From the NCBI RefSeq assembly GCF_002165575.1, contig NZ_MXQF01000007.1, positions 149,103 through 213,102 on the forward strand: a DNA stretch of 64,000 nt, written 5' to 3'. Below, in pieces: positions 37,841 to 48,083 of the stretch. The stretch is from Pseudoalteromonas sp. A601 (GTDB lineage Bacteria; Pseudomonadota; Gammaproteobacteria; Enterobacterales; Alteromonadaceae). Numbering within the stretch: position 1 is the first letter of the stretch; each line of letters starts with the position of its first letter. The position numbers and the translations under genes were made by a program. A model generated the notes under the pieces. The model was not told where the DNA came from. It saw only the letters and a list, made by a program, of their open reading frames with translations, and searched no databases.

Positions 37841-40840
37841 GTGGTGTATAGACGCCCACCATCACGTTTTGGTGTTAATTCATTAAGTATGAAACTGTCG
37901 CTGTTAATTTCAGCGATTTGTTTGATCGCTGGCATTTGTGCGGCTGCACTAATGCTTAAATCTGAAGAAAAACAACTCGTGTTTGAAGAACACGAAGTGC
38001 TGAAGCTATCTAGCGAACGTTTGAACCAGCAATTTAATAACCTAGTGAAAACAAAGGTTAATATTGCAGAGCAAGCGAATACAGTTGTATCGAGTCAACT
38101 TTTCTATAATTCTTCTCAATTGGCAAGTAGCCAAAATGCTAAATTGAGTTTTGATGCAGATGGCAGTATTCGTAGCGCGTCAGAAGACGGGTTGTCAGCA
38201 GCTTTTTTACCGCAGCAAGAGTTCACTCCGTTTTATAAAAAACTAATTAATGATTCTGAGTCATTATGGAAAATAGTTTCCCCCACTTTGATCCAAGATT
38301 TTTTTAACTTTTATCTGATCTCAAAAGATAATTTTATCCGTATTGCGCCACCTAATTGGGCACTTAATGTTGCCAGTGAGCACCAGTTTACTGATGGCAG
38401 CAGTTTTAACTACGCTAAAGAAGCACTAAACCCAACGCGCGAAGCCGTATGGTCACAAGTTTATTATGATCAAATCTGGCATAAATGGGTTATTAGTGTA
38501 TTGGTGCCAATTTATATTAATAATGAGTTTTTTGGCGTTACAGGCAGTGATCTGGCTCTTGAAACATTAATATCGCAACTTCCCGTAGGTGATAACGATC
38601 AGCACTTGTTTGTATTTGACAGTAAAGGCCAACTACTTGCGCATCCAAAGTTGACCAAAAATCAGTACGAACAATATGGCCAAGCTGGTAAACCCCTACG
38701 TACCAGTGATTTTGTTAATACAGATTTACAACAGCTTATAAATCAAACGATTAAAATGAAATTGCCAAAAAATGCTGATTCATTTATTCAAGATGGTGAA
38801 ACCCACATTATTAATATCCGTAAAGTTGAGCACTTAGATTGGTATATCGGTATTTATAAAAAGCGTTCTTCGGCGCTATCTGCGTTGCAAGAACTTAAAG
38901 TAAAGTTTTTTGGTTTATTTATTTTATATGCCATTTTAGTCGCTTTGCTATTGCACCAAGCGTTGTATCAACTTGTTTTACGCCGAATCCACTCTTTAGT
39001 GCATGCAGTCACGAGTTTTGGTAAAGGACACTTACAAATTGAATTTCCAAAAGAAAATAAAGACGAAATAGGTACTTTAAATGGTTCCTTTCGTGATATG
39101 GCGGTGGAGATCCGTAAACTTATTGATGGTTTAAATCAGCGGATCACTGAAAAAGAAATCGCAGAAAAAGCGGCAAATAGACTTTCAAAGGCTGTAGCGT
39201 TCTCTGGCACTGGGGTAGTGATAACCGATCATAATTTTGTGATTGAGTACGTTAATCCAAAAATGCTAGAAATGACCAAATTTAGCGAAAAGCACTTTAT
39301 GCAGTCGCCACTGTTAAGCATTATTGCTGATGAAATGGCTATTTTGGTGGATGACATAGATATAGATCTACGCAGCCGAAATTATTGGCGCGGTGATACC
39401 TTAATACAAGGGTTAGATAAAGCGCCTATCTGGGTTTCATTGAGTATTTCGCCTATTCGTGAAGAGGGCGGGGAGATCACCAGTTATGTGGCATCTGCTC
39501 AAGATATTTCGTTCGTAAAAGAAAGCCAGCGCAAAATGGAGCAATTAGCATACTTTGATACCTTAACTGGGCTGGCAAATCGTACCTTTTTTAGAATGCA
39601 ATTACGTAAATCAATGGCACTTGCTGAGCGAGGACATTATGCCTTTGCGTTATTTTATTTTGATTTAGACGAGTTTAAACGGATAAACGATACACTTGGC
39701 CACGATGCTGGTGATCAATTGCTCGTTGAAGTGGCAAACCGGTTGAAAAAACGCTTGCGTGCTGAAGATACAATAGCTCGTTTAGGCGGCGACGAATTTG
39801 CTGTGCTACTCAGTGGCATTGAACAACAAGAGCACGCCACAGAGGTGGCCAATACAATACAAAGAACACTAAATGAGCCTATTATGTTAGGCAATAATGA
39901 AGTGATTATAAGTGCCAGTATCGGAATTACAATGGCACCATACGATAGTCAAGAAGAAGATCAGCTATTAAAACATGCTGATTTAGCAATGTATGAGGCG
40001 AAAGCAAAAGGGCGAAATACTTTTCACTTCTATAGCCAAGAGCTTAACGCTGCTGCTAATGAACGTTTATTTATTGAAAATGAATTACGCTTAGCAATTA
40101 AAGAGCGTCAGTTTCTACTATATTATCAACCACAGGTAGATTGTAGAACGCAGCAAGTTACGGGCTACGAAGCACTAATTCGTTGGTTTCACCCAACCGA
40201 AGGCATGATCCCGCCGACTAAGTTTATCCCTATTGCTGAAGCAACAGGCCTAATTGTTGAGCTTGGTGCATGGGTGCTACAAGAAGCCTGTGAGTTTGCT
40301 GCAAGGTTAGCCAGACAAGAACGTGAAAATAATATTTCTATCAACCTCTCTGCGCGCCAATTTAAAGACGCTAACCTAGTACCACTACTTGCCTCTATTA
40401 TTGAGAAAACACAAGTCCCAGCAAAACGCTTGCACTTAGAACTAACCGAAAGCATGTTAATGGGCAATGTTGAAGCTGCGATATTACAACTTCATCAACT
40501 TAAAGACTTGGGGATTTCTATATCGATTGACGATTTTGGTACGGGTTATTCGTCATTGAGTTACTTAAAACGTTTCCCTGTTGATATATTAAAAGTTGAC
40601 CGTTCATTTGTAAAAGATATTCCGGATGACTCCAATGATATGGAAATTACCGCAGCAATCATCGCGATGGCGCAAAAGCTTAAGCTAGATGTTGTTGCCG
40701 AAGGAGTAGAAACGGTTGAGCAGGTTGAGTTTTTACAGAACAATAACTGCTTCATTGTGCAAGGTTACTATTATAGCCCACCCATTGCAGAAAGAGAGCT
40801 ACCAGCGTTATTTGAAAGGCTTAGTACTAAACTTAAATAA
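37841..40840 (+). CDS. Membrane GGDEF/EAL protein with sensor, HAMP and PAS domains
   Basis: The protein has 999 residues. In order: TM helix (about 17-38), a long periplasmic Cache-like sensor (about 40-340), a second TM helix (FFGLFILYAILVALLLH), HAMP, PAS (about 445-555), GGDEF with intact LGGDEFAVLL and EAL with YEALIRW and DDFGTGYSSLSYL. Both the diguanylate cyclase and the phosphodiesterase motifs look intact, so the net effect on cyclic-di-GMP cannot be told from sequence. The start is one of two adjacent GTG codons. It is a single gene, transcribed away from pheA. Confidence 0.92.
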   Translation: MVYRRPPSRFGVNSLSMKLSLLISAICLIAGICAAALMLKSEEKQLVFEEHEVLKLSSERLNQQFNNLVKTKVNIAEQANTVVSSQLFYNSSQLASSQNAKLSFDADGSIRSASEDGLSAAFLPQQEFTPFYKKLINDSESLWKIVSPTLIQDFFNFYLISKDNFIRIAPPNWALNVASEHQFTDGSSFNYAKEALNPTREAVWSQVYYDQIWHKWVISVLVPIYINNEFFGVTGSDLALETLISQLPVGDNDQHLFVFDSKGQLLAHPKLTKNQYEQYGQAGKPLRTSDFVNTDLQQLINQTIKMKLPKNADSFIQDGETHIINIRKVEHLDWYIGIYKKRSSALSALQELKVKFFGLFILYAILVALLLHQALYQLVLRRIHSLVHAVTSFGKGHLQIEFPKENKDEIGTLNGSFRDMAVEIRKLIDGLNQRITEKEIAEKAANRLSKAVAFSGTGVVITDHNFVIEYVNPKMLEMTKFSEKHFMQSPLLSIIADEMAILVDDIDIDLRSRNYWRGDTLIQGLDKAPIWVSLSISPIREEGGEITSYVASAQDISFVKESQRKMEQLAYFDTLTGLANRTFFRMQLRKSMALAERGHYAFALFYFDLDEFKRINDTLGHDAGDQLLVEVANRLKKRLRAEDTIARLGGDEFAVLLSGIEQQEHATEVANTIQRTLNEPIMLGNNEVIISASIGITMAPYDSQEEDQLLKHADLAMYEAKAKGRNTFHFYSQELNAAANERLFIENELRLAIKERQFLLYYQPQVDCRTQQVTGYEALIRWFHPTEGMIPPTKFIPIAEATGLIVELGAWVLQEACEFAARLARQERENNISINLSARQFKDANLVPLLASIIEKTQVPAKRLHLELTESMLMGNVEAAILQLHQLKDLGISISIDDFGTGYSSLSYLKRFPVDILKVDRSFVKDIPDDSNDMEITAAIIAMAQKLKLDVVAEGVETVEQVEFLQNNNCFIVQGYYYSPPIAERELPALFERLSTKLK

Positions 40841-40862
40841 GCGAGACTTGTATTTTATTGAC

Positions 40863-40889
40863 AAAAAAGGCACTCAATGTGCCTTTTTT
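40863..40889. terminator. Bidirectional terminator between GGDEF/EAL gene and tyrP
   Basis: AAAAAAGGCAC and GTGCCTTTTTT pair around TCAAT, with A-run and T-run flanks for both convergent genes. Confidence 0.88.
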
Positions 40890-40927
40890 GTTGTTATAGG
40901 AAAGTGTAAATATTTGCAGTTAACCAG

Positions 40928-42127
40928 TTAACCAATAGCAGGAATTAAACCAGCCATTTGCAGGCCTTGTGCGCTTATTATTAACACACCGCATAGCCCT
41001 GCAATCGCAAGTCCTAAGTTACCTCCTTTAACATTGTAGCCAGCATATTCGCTTTTACGTTGTTGGTATACCATGGCGACGGGTAAAAATACGGCCAAAA
41101 TGACGAGTGCTATCGCTGCGTAGCCAAGCGCCATGATAAAGCCCTGCGGGTAGAAAAGGGCAAAACCTAAAGGTGGAATAAAAGTAATCAAGGCGGTTTT
41201 AATACGGTCTTTACCTCCATCGCCTTTTTTAAATGCATCAGCAAAAAAATCGAACAAGCCTAAACTTACCCCTAAAAACGAAGTGGCTAAGGCTAAATCG
41301 GCAAATAAGTTAACGGCCGTTGAAACCGCTGAATTATTGGCAATATTGGCCATGCTCGTCACAAAACCGGGTAAACCCGTGCTGGTTAAAAGCTCAGCTT
41401 GACTCATCATACCTTGGCTAATTAGTTGCCAAAAAATATAAATAACGAGTGGTAGTGCAGCACCTGCGATCATAACGCGGCGCAGTGTTTTAATATCCAA
41501 TCCAACGTATTTAACAATAGAAGGAATGGAGCCATGAAAACCAAAAGAGGTAAATACAACCGGAATGGCTGATAAAATAAGCCCTTGTTCGATGGGCATT
41601 TCAAGTAAATGCTGGCCATGAACATAAGGCGTCAGCATGTAAAACAAGCTCGCAAGTACAATTATTTTAATACTAAATAACACCCGATTAAGTTTATCGA
41701 CCTTACTTGTGCCAAGGGTGACCACGGTGCCAATAACAACAGCAATAATAATAGAGCCAATTTGTGGTGCTAGATCTAAGTTTAGCCCAGAATTTATCTT
41801 TTCTTGTAATTGAGCACCACCCCCTGCGATATATGCAGCGCATAATGCGTAGAATAAAAACATCACAGAAAAATTAGCCACGTATTGGCCACGCTTCCCC
41901 AGCCATGATTTTGCTAACGTATTTAATGTTGCATCGCGCTCGGCATGCTGATGTAACTCGAGCATAAGTAATGCGGTGTATGTCATTAATAACCATGTAG
42001 CGACTATCAATGTAAGGGCGGTAGTAAACCCAAGTCCTGCACTTGCAATAGGTAGCGCCAACATCCCTGCGCCTATGGTGGTACCTGCAACAATTAACAT
42101 GCTGCCTATTGTTTTATTTTTAAGCAC
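40928..42127 (-). CDS. tyrP: Aromatic amino-acid permease, TyrP/Mtr type
   Basis: The protein has 399 residues and about 11 membrane helices, of the hydroxy/aromatic amino-acid permease family. Signature segments are IGSMLIVAGTTIGAGMLALPIASAG at the N terminus and VFTSFGFHGSIPSIVKYVG. It imports tyrosine or tryptophan with protons. A TyrR box lies upstream, which supports an aromatic substrate and favours TyrP, though Mtr cannot be excluded. Confidence 0.87.
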   Translation of the reverse strand: MLKNKTIGSMLIVAGTTIGAGMLALPIASAGLGFTTALTLIVATWLLMTYTALLMLELHQHAERDATLNTLAKSWLGKRGQYVANFSVMFLFYALCAAYIAGGGAQLQEKINSGLNLDLAPQIGSIIIAVVIGTVVTLGTSKVDKLNRVLFSIKIIVLASLFYMLTPYVHGQHLLEMPIEQGLILSAIPVVFTSFGFHGSIPSIVKYVGLDIKTLRRVMIAGAALPLVIYIFWQLISQGMMSQAELLTSTGLPGFVTSMANIANNSAVSTAVNLFADLALATSFLGVSLGLFDFFADAFKKGDGGKDRIKTALITFIPPLGFALFYPQGFIMALGYAAIALVILAVFLPVAMVYQQRKSEYAGYNVKGGNLGLAIAGLCGVLIISAQGLQMAGLIPAIG

Positions 42128-42218
42128 TCTTTTACCCTTGAAACTTCGTGAGAGGCAAGCAAGATATAACTAGTTGGCACAAACTTAAATAGTTTTGTTA
42201 TAAATCAAAGAAATTAAA

Positions 42219-42236
42219 TGTAACTTATGATTTACA
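42219..42236 (-). promoter_or_regulatory. TyrR box upstream of tyrP
   Basis: TGTAAC-TTATGA-TTTACA matches the TyrR consensus TGTAAA-N6-TTTACA at 11 of 12 fixed positions. It lies about 92 bases upstream of the permease start, a normal operator distance. Confidence 0.7.
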
Positions 42237-42383
42237 TGCGTAATACAGTGCTTAATTTATTCACTGAAACCTAATTTATGTTGACTTATAAACCAAGTCT
42301 GCTATTTCTATAGGTATATCCTTATTTTTCAGATTTTTAGTAGATAATTAAATGCAACTAACTAACCGAGTACCTTCAATTTT

Positions 42384-42472
42384 GTGCCCATGGCTGACTC
42401 TATCAGTGATGCGCTCATGTATGGGTCGCGGTAAAATATAGTTTTTATTTTAACCGCGGTATAACGCGGTTA
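42384..42472 (+). promoter_or_regulatory. Possible leader switch (short frame plus alternative hairpins) before the DMT gene
   Basis: A 14-codon frame (ATG at 42390, MADSISDALMYGSR, stop at 42434) ends inside CGCGGTAAAA (42427-42436). That segment can pair with TTTTAACCGCG (42448-42458), or the latter can form a perfect 8-bp hairpin with CGCGGTTA (42465-42472) followed by a T-rich tract. These are mutually exclusive structures, as in an attenuator. There is no clear ribosome site for the small frame, so function is inference. Confidence 0.35.
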
Positions 42473-42524
42473 GAATCCTCTTTTTCTCTTCTGTGTTGTA
42501 CCGCTTCCATAAAGGAATAGCCGG

Positions 42525-43433
42525 GTGAACGTCAAAGTATCTTATTTGTTTATGGTGTTGATATGGTCAACAACACCGATAGGCATCGTATTTAGCAGTG
42601 AAACAGTTGCTCCAACCCTTGCTGTGCTGATGCGCATGCTTATTGGCTTGGTGTTAGCGGCGTTTGTCGTATCGATTGCAAATGTGCGTATTCCCTGGCA
42701 TCGTCGGGCTTGTTTTTTATATGGTTACTCTAGTATTGGTATTTATGGTGGCATGCTACTTAGTTATATGGCAGCTAAAACGGTGCCGTCAGGGTTAATC
42801 TCATTAACTTTTGGCTTAGCACCTATTTTATCTGGTTTGCTGGCTCAGCGGTTATTAAACGAACCTAAGTTCAGCGCGATAAAACTTATTGCATTGGCTT
42901 TTGCATTAATAGGTTTGTACTTGGTCAGCCAAAGGCATATTCAAGGTTCACTAATGCAAATGCAAGGGCTGCTATATGTACTATTGGCCGTCTGCTTTTT
43001 TAGTTTAAGTGGTGTCATGATCAAGCGCGTTAAAATTGCGATACATCCAATGGCCACAACATTTGGTGCCCTGATATTTGTAACCCCCTTATTCTTTATT
43101 ACTTGGTGGTTGCTTGATGGTGAACTCAATAGTGCGCTTTGGTCGGCTAAGTCACTATGGTCAATAGTCTATTTAGGGGTGTTTGGCTCGTTAATCGGCG
43201 CACTTGCTTATTTTCATGTTCTGCAAAAGTTAGCAGCAAGCACGGTTGCTTTAACCACGCTCATCACACCTAGCTTCGCTATTGCTCTAGGGGCATGGTT
43301 AAACAACGAACCTGTAGATCTGCAACTCATTATGGGAGCTGTAATAATATTATTAAGTTTAGCGGTATTTCAATTTGGCGAAGGGTGGTTTAGCAAAAGA
43401 GGTAAGTTAAAAAACAAACCTCTTAAAAGTTAA
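42525..43433 (+). CDS. EamA-domain (DMT superfamily) transporter
   Basis: The protein has 302 residues, about ten membrane helices in two EamA repeats. It has VLIWSTTPIGIVFSSETVAP at the N terminus, GLISLTFGLAPILSGLLA ending repeat 1 and a second ALTTLITPSFAIALGAWL. DMT proteins often export amino acids or metabolites; the substrate is unknown. Translation starts at a GTG. The stop is two bases from the end of convergent motY. A possible switching leader precedes it. Confidence 0.88.
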   Translation: MNVKVSYLFMVLIWSTTPIGIVFSSETVAPTLAVLMRMLIGLVLAAFVVSIANVRIPWHRRACFLYGYSSIGIYGGMLLSYMAAKTVPSGLISLTFGLAPILSGLLAQRLLNEPKFSAIKLIALAFALIGLYLVSQRHIQGSLMQMQGLLYVLLAVCFFSLSGVMIKRVKIAIHPMATTFGALIFVTPLFFITWWLLDGELNSALWSAKSLWSIVYLGVFGSLIGALAYFHVLQKLAASTVALTTLITPSFAIALGAWLNNEPVDLQLIMGAVIILLSLAVFQFGEGWFSKRGKLKNKPLKS

Positions 43434-43435
43434 CA

Positions 43436-44314
43436 TTACATTTTTGCTATTTGGATCACTAAACGGCGGTTTTTATCTCGGCCTAAAATATTGTCATTTG
43501 TTGCAACATGGCGCTTTTCACCAAAGCCTTGTGTTTCAACTTTTGACTCATCAATACCTAAACTGACCATATAATCTTTAATGGCTTTGGCGCGCTTTTT
43601 AGATAATTCTAAATTGTTCCAGCGCCCACCATAGCTATCAGTGTATGAATCGATAGAAATTGAAGCGATACTGGTATCGTGTTTTAAATACTCCGCTATT
43701 TTATCTAAGCGCTGTTGTGATGATTTAGTTAGTGTGCTGGTATTAGGTTGATAATTCATCACCGTAAATGAAATATCTTCAAAGCTGTATGGGAGTAACT
43801 CATCACGACATTGCAAAAAAGCCCAGTAAGCTTGTTTAAAATTAATACTTGATAGACCGACGGCAATTTTGTCGGCACTATTTTGCCAGTCTTGATAATA
43901 AAAAGTAGGGTAGTAACCTTTCTCTAGCTCCGTGAGCATTTCCCATGCTGTTTTATTGCCAAGTTCACCGTCAAATTTTCGCAATAACTTCATGTTTGCT
44001 ATATCACGCGCAGCAAGACCAGCCCGCCAAGAGGGTGGCACCGCTTTTAGTCCTGCGATGCTGTAATTATCTGGCCTAACCACCATATCTAAGTTAAATA
44101 AAACATCTTTGTTCTTACTCGCCGTGGTGCTAAATATGGCTTCGCCGTAGTAAGGAACTTCATGATTTAACTGACATTGTAAGCGAGTGGTTTTTACTAC
44201 TTCCCATTGTGAGGTATCGGCATCTGCACTGTATTGGCGCATCGCAGCATCTGCCAAGCTACTCGATAGTAGGGCAATTGTTGTGATACCAAAAGATAAG
44301 GATGATAACTTCAC
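43436..44314 (-). CDS. motY: Sodium-type flagellar motor protein MotY
   Basis: The protein has about 292 residues. A signal peptide (KLSSLSFGITTIALLSSSLADA) is followed by the MotY_N domain, which starts MRQYSADADTSQWEVV and includes CQLNHEVPYYGEAIF. A C-terminal OmpA-like peptidoglycan-binding domain contains SYTDSYGGRWNNLELSKKRA. MotY forms the T-ring with MotX around the sodium-driven stator. The frame extends further up, but a GTG at 44314 preceded by GGAGAA fits the signal peptide better. No other flagellar gene lies nearby. Confidence 0.9.
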   Translation of the reverse strand: MKLSSLSFGITTIALLSSSLADAAMRQYSADADTSQWEVVKTTRLQCQLNHEVPYYGEAIFSTTASKNKDVLFNLDMVVRPDNYSIAGLKAVPPSWRAGLAARDIANMKLLRKFDGELGNKTAWEMLTELEKGYYPTFYYQDWQNSADKIAVGLSSINFKQAYWAFLQCRDELLPYSFEDISFTVMNYQPNTSTLTKSSQQRLDKIAEYLKHDTSIASISIDSYTDSYGGRWNNLELSKKRAKAIKDYMVSLGIDESKVETQGFGEKRHVATNDNILGRDKNRRLVIQIAKM

Positions 44315-44572
44315 AGTAGGGTTCTCCAACAATATTAACTTTCTATTTGCTTTAACGTGCCAAAATTTTGGCTCAATGCACCAGCTTAAGAGCTTATTTA
44401 ATTCAAATAAGTAGGTTTTCAAGGCTACGGGCTTAATTAATGTATAAACCTAATTCATACATAAGCAATATACATGCCTATAATTTATCGTGTAATAAAT
44501 CCCTTAACCCCTAGCCTAGAGGGCATCAACTTTGTCATAATAGAAGGCTTATATCCATAAACCAAGAAGACT

Positions 44573-45265
44573 ATGGCAAATACTGAACAAACACTTTTCG
44601 CAAAACGCTTTCGTGGCTTTTTTCCTGTTGTTATTGACGTTGAAACTGCGGGCTTTAATAAAGAAACTGATGCGCTATTAGAAATTGCGGTCTCTATTTT
44701 AAAAATGGATGACGAAGGCTTGTTAAGTATTGATCACACGGTTCATTTTCATGTGCAGCCATTCGAAGGTGCCAATATTGAACAAGCTGCTATTGAATTT
44801 AACGGTATTGATCCTTTTTCGCCACTTCGTGGCGCAGTACCTGAAGACGAAGCAATAAAAGAAGTCTGCAAAGCTGTACGTAAAGCGCAAAAAGCAGCAG
44901 GCTGTCAGCGCTCTGTCGTGGTGGCACATAATGCGGCATTTGATCATGGTTTTTTAAATGCAGCCATTGAGCGTAATAAAATTAAGCGCACACCCTTTCA
45001 TCCGTTTGTCAGTTTTGACACAACCTCTTTAGCTGGACTTGCTCTTGGTCAAACAGTACTCGCTAAAGCGTGCCGTGCTGCGGGGATTGAGTTTGATAAC
45101 AAACAAGCTCACTCAGCACTTTACGATACAGAGCGTACAGCTGAGTTATATTGTTTAATTGTGAATCGTTGGCAGCAATTAGGTGGTTGGCCGCTAGCTG
45201 AAATTGAAGACGAATCAGATACTGAAGCATCAACGCAAGACTCAGCCGCTAAAACGACTGAGTAA
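44573..45265 (+). CDS. rnt: Ribonuclease T
   Basis: A 230-residue DEDD 3'-exonuclease. The motifs are [21 protein letters not shown] (Asp and Glu), [11 protein letters not shown] and [14 protein letters not shown]. RNase T trims tRNA CCA ends and 5S/23S rRNA. The C-terminal tail after residue 205 is acidic and rich in Ser/Thr. Its last 17 bases overlap the 3' end of the convergent gene. Confidence 0.95.
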   Translation: MANTEQTLFAKRFRGFFPVVIDVETAGFNKETDALLEIAVSILKMDDEGLLSIDHTVHFHVQPFEGANIEQAAIEFNGIDPFSPLRGAVPEDEAIKEVCKAVRKAQKAAGCQRSVVVAHNAAFDHGFLNAAIERNKIKRTPFHPFVSFDTTSLAGLALGQTVLAKACRAAGIEFDNKQAHSALYDTERTAELYCLIVNRWQQLGGWPLAEIEDESDTEASTQDSAAKTTE

Positions 45266-46874
45266 TTTTTCCTTCACTCATTTTTACTAAATGAGGCGGG
45301 TAAATACGGGAAAAGTTTTTTGAGTCTTTTGCTATTTTTAATTCCACACCTGGATGCATTAGCTCATTAACTTTTACTCGGCTGGTTGCTAAAAGCTGCG
45401 CTATTTTGGTTTTAATTAAATGCTTCTTACGCTTAATATGCGCAATTCTTATATTTATTTGTTCTTCACTGGCTGCTATTTTAGTTAAAAATAGCTGTCG
45501 CTTATCGGCTGCGGGAATTTTAACTGCTTTTTTACGCGCTTGTTTAAGTGATGCGGCTTTTGTAGCCAGTAGCTTTTCAAAGTCAGAGACTTGAATCTGT
45601 TTTTGTCGTAAGTCATGCCAATATTGGGCGAGGTGTACCTTTGTTTTAGTACCAGAAGGCGCACCTAGTTCACCCGTTTCAATACGCATTGCATTTAAAA
45701 TACTACCCCCAATAATTTTACCCTTGGGGTTATTCGCTTTACCTACTCTAATTAACCGCCGCGCACTTAAATCGCAGTGTAGAGCTTGGCGCTCTATAAA
45801 TAAATCTTGTTGCCCCTCAATAAAACAATATTGGGCGTATCCTAATGAGATTGTTCTTGCGGCTTTTATCTTACATGTAAACTCATCACCATCTTCACGT
45901 TTTCGGCCAATTGCCCCTAGCAACACGGTGACCGCACTTGCACTGTCTATTTTGCCTGACTCTACAAAGCCTAACACAGTAACGTCACCGCTGGCGCGTA
46001 CACGCATACCGTCTTTTATATCGCCACTGATAATGACACTGCCATCAAAATCAACATGACCAGTACCAATATCAACGTTATCAAAACATAATACGTCATC
46101 AACACGCATGCCTCGTGGTAATGCGACGGGTACACCTTTACTATCAGCAATAAGCATATTAGGGTTATCTGGGTCTAATTTAGTTCCTTCAAAGGGCTGT
46201 AGAGGAAGGTCTTTACCGGGGCAAGCAGGAATAGTGTCACCAAACACAGTGTAGCCGTCTTCACCCTGTGTTGCCGCTATGCGCTGCATTAATGGGGTAC
46301 CAGGGTTTACAGTGATTATGGCGCCTAAGTTGCGCATATCAACTTTGCCACCTTCCTTTGCTTGTGGGCTTAAAACACGGTCTTGTGCTGTTGAACATAA
46401 GCGAATAAATTTAGCATCGCTACCTTCTTTAGGTCTGCGGCCATGAGCTACAATCGCACTATATGAAGCCCCTGCGTTTTTTTCAAATTGTTGACCTAAA
46501 AAGTTATCTAATGCACGTTGGCTGATCCCTTGAATAACTCCGGCTTCGAGTAGCGCATCACGGGCATTATCCAGAGACATCAATTGACCACCTCGGGCAG
46601 TGGTTAAGGTGGCTTCAGCAACCATATTTTTTTCATCAATTTGAATGAGTAGCGAGGCGTCAACCGCACGAGCAATAATCAATGAATCAGCTTGATAATT
46701 ACTACTTGGAGCAAACAGTTTGCCAATATTAGCACTAACAACTTCAAAGTCGGCGTACTGGGATTGTTCGATTAACTCAATCAATTGCGAGCTAGTAACA
46801 GGGAAGCCACTGCTTTTTGGGTGCTGGGTAAGTGTAACAAAACCTGTTTGGGGATCATGATTAAACAGCGACAT
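45249..46874 (-). CDS. FapA-domain protein (DUF342 family)
   Basis: The protein has 541 residues. The central beta-helix repeats ([34 protein letters not shown]) are typical of FapA/DUF342 proteins. A coiled-coil region (about 430-500) is rich in Lys and Arg. Family members are linked to flagellar or cell-surface assembly and polysaccharide regulation, but no firm function is known here. The last 17 bases overlap the end of rnt on the opposite strand, which leaves no room for a separate terminator. Confidence 0.85.
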   Translation of the reverse strand: MSLFNHDPQTGFVTLTQHPKSSGFPVTSSQLIELIEQSQYADFEVVSANIGKLFAPSSNYQADSLIIARAVDASLLIQIDEKNMVAEATLTTARGGQLMSLDNARDALLEAGVIQGISQRALDNFLGQQFEKNAGASYSAIVAHGRRPKEGSDAKFIRLCSTAQDRVLSPQAKEGGKVDMRNLGAIITVNPGTPLMQRIAATQGEDGYTVFGDTIPACPGKDLPLQPFEGTKLDPDNPNMLIADSKGVPVALPRGMRVDDVLCFDNVDIGTGHVDFDGSVIISGDIKDGMRVRASGDVTVLGFVESGKIDSASAVTVLLGAIGRKREDGDEFTCKIKAARTISLGYAQYCFIEGQQDLFIERQALHCDLSARRLIRVGKANNPKGKIIGGSILNAMRIETGELGAPSGTKTKVHLAQYWHDLRQKQIQVSDFEKLLATKAASLKQARKKAVKIPAADKRQLFLTKIAASEEQINIRIAHIKRKKHLIKTKIAQLLATSRVKVNELMHPGVELKIAKDSKNFSRIYPPHLVKMSEGKITQSF

Positions 46875-47100
46875 TTATAACTTCCTTTAGAATATGCCTG
46901 TTTTTATTATTAATTACTCACCGAGATGCTTAATTTAAAAGTTTTAATACAAAATGGTGGTTTAGTATGCTATTTGAGCACAGCCATGCTGGTTTGTTAA
47001 GTAATTGTTTATTTTATTTGCAGGATAATGCATAATTTACATTTTATGCGCAATTAATCACCACTTAGTGGGGGCTAATAAAATAAAGCACTGAAGAGTC

Positions 47101-47130
47101 TTGAGTATCAGCACCTTAGTCAGTTATACT
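47101..47130 (+). promoter_or_regulatory. Promoter of ssrA
   Basis: TTGAGT (47101-47106) and TATACT (47125-47130) are spaced by 18 bases. Transcription would begin about 25 bases before the mature tmRNA 5' end, as expected for pre-tmRNA that RNase P then trims. Confidence 0.65.
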
Positions 47131-47162
47131 GCTTGCACACTCTGAATGAGTTTACTAATTCA

Positions 47163-47519
47163 GGGGCTGATTAGGATTCGACGGAATTCAAGAAGCCCGA
47201 GGTGCATGTCGAGGTGCGGTTTGCCTCGTAAAAAAGCCGCAATTTAAAGTAATCGCAAACGACGATAACTACTCTCTAGCAGCTTAGGCTGGCTAGCGCT
47301 CCTTCCATGTATTCTTGTGGACTGGATTCTGGAGTGTCACCCTAACACCTGATCGCGACGGAAACCCTGGCCGGGGTTGAAGCGTTAAAACTAAGCGGCC
47401 TCGCCTTTATTTACCGTGTTTGTCCGGGACTTAAAGGTTAATTAAATGACAATACTAAACATGTAGTACCGACGGTCGAGGCTTTTCGGACGGGGGTTCA
47501 AATCCCCCCAGCTCCACCA
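47163..47519 (+). ncRNA. ssrA: Transfer-messenger RNA
   Basis: The 5' end GGGGCTGATTAGGATTCGAC and the 3' end GTTCAAATC...CAGCTCCACCA form the tRNA-Ala-like acceptor and T-arm, with CCA encoded. The tag frame starts with the resume codon at 47255 and reads ANDDNYSLAA, ending in TAG at 47287. The molecule is 357 nt long, the normal size. It rescues stalled ribosomes together with SmpB. A terminator follows at 47557, and its 3' part is repeated at 51494. Confidence 0.97.
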
Positions 47520-47601
47520 ATATCGGTTTTTAAATTCGTTGATTTAAAAACCCTAAAAAACCCGCAAATTTGAGTAATCAAATTTGTGGGTTTTTTTATG
47601 C
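47476..47601. repeat. Left direct repeat (att-like, ssrA 3' end and terminator)
   Basis: It begins TCGAGGCTTTTCGG within the tmRNA T-arm side and runs through the GGTTTTTAAAT/ATTTAAAAACC hairpin and the terminator. The copy at 51494 matches for long stretches, with its T-loop region altered. Confidence 0.8.
47557..47597 (+). terminator. Terminator of ssrA
   Basis: AACCCGCAAATTTGA pairs with TCAAATTTGTGGGTT around GTAA, followed by a run of seven Ts. The start codon of the Fic remnant lies at its end. Confidence 0.88.
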
Positions 47602-48083
47602 AATTCATTTATATAAACAATGAGCTGACTGTACAAGTAAAGTTTGAAAGTGTTACTTTATTAACCACTGCTCAATTTAATAACCTAATTGATAACGTGT
47701 TTATTAATACTCCCGTTGAAAGTATGGTGCATCAACATCAAGACGACTACTACTTCGCTATTCGCCAAAGTACCCAGCAAACCGATAGCGCTCCATTTAT
47801 TGAGTTCATGTTACAAATGATTTTTGCTGCAATAACTGAGGCGAAAACGTCAGAAACTGAAGGTTTAAATGCGGGTTTAAGTGAGGGTTTAAAATTATCT
47901 GACGTTGATAAAACCATTTTGGCGTTTATTGAGCAAGACCGCTATATCACCAATGTCCAGCTTGCTGAAAAATCTGGCAAGTCGCAAAGCACCATCGAAA
48001 GGCGCATAAAAGTTCTAAAAGATGCAAGATTGATAACCCGCATAGGCGCAAAGAAAACAGGGTATAGGCAGGTTAAACGCTAA
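47598..48083 (+). pseudogene. C-terminal remnant of a Fic-family protein
   Basis: The 161-codon frame has PVESMVHQHQDDYYFAIRQS then TDSAPFIEFMLQMIF, a stretch seen just after the Fic core in many Fic proteins, and ends in a winged-helix tail (QLAEKSGKSQSTIERRIKVL). The HPFxxGNGR catalytic motif and everything before it are missing. The break coincides with the left repeat, so the gene was probably cut when the island inserted or decayed. The ATG overlaps the ssrA terminator and has no ribosome site, so expression is doubtful. Confidence 0.6.
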
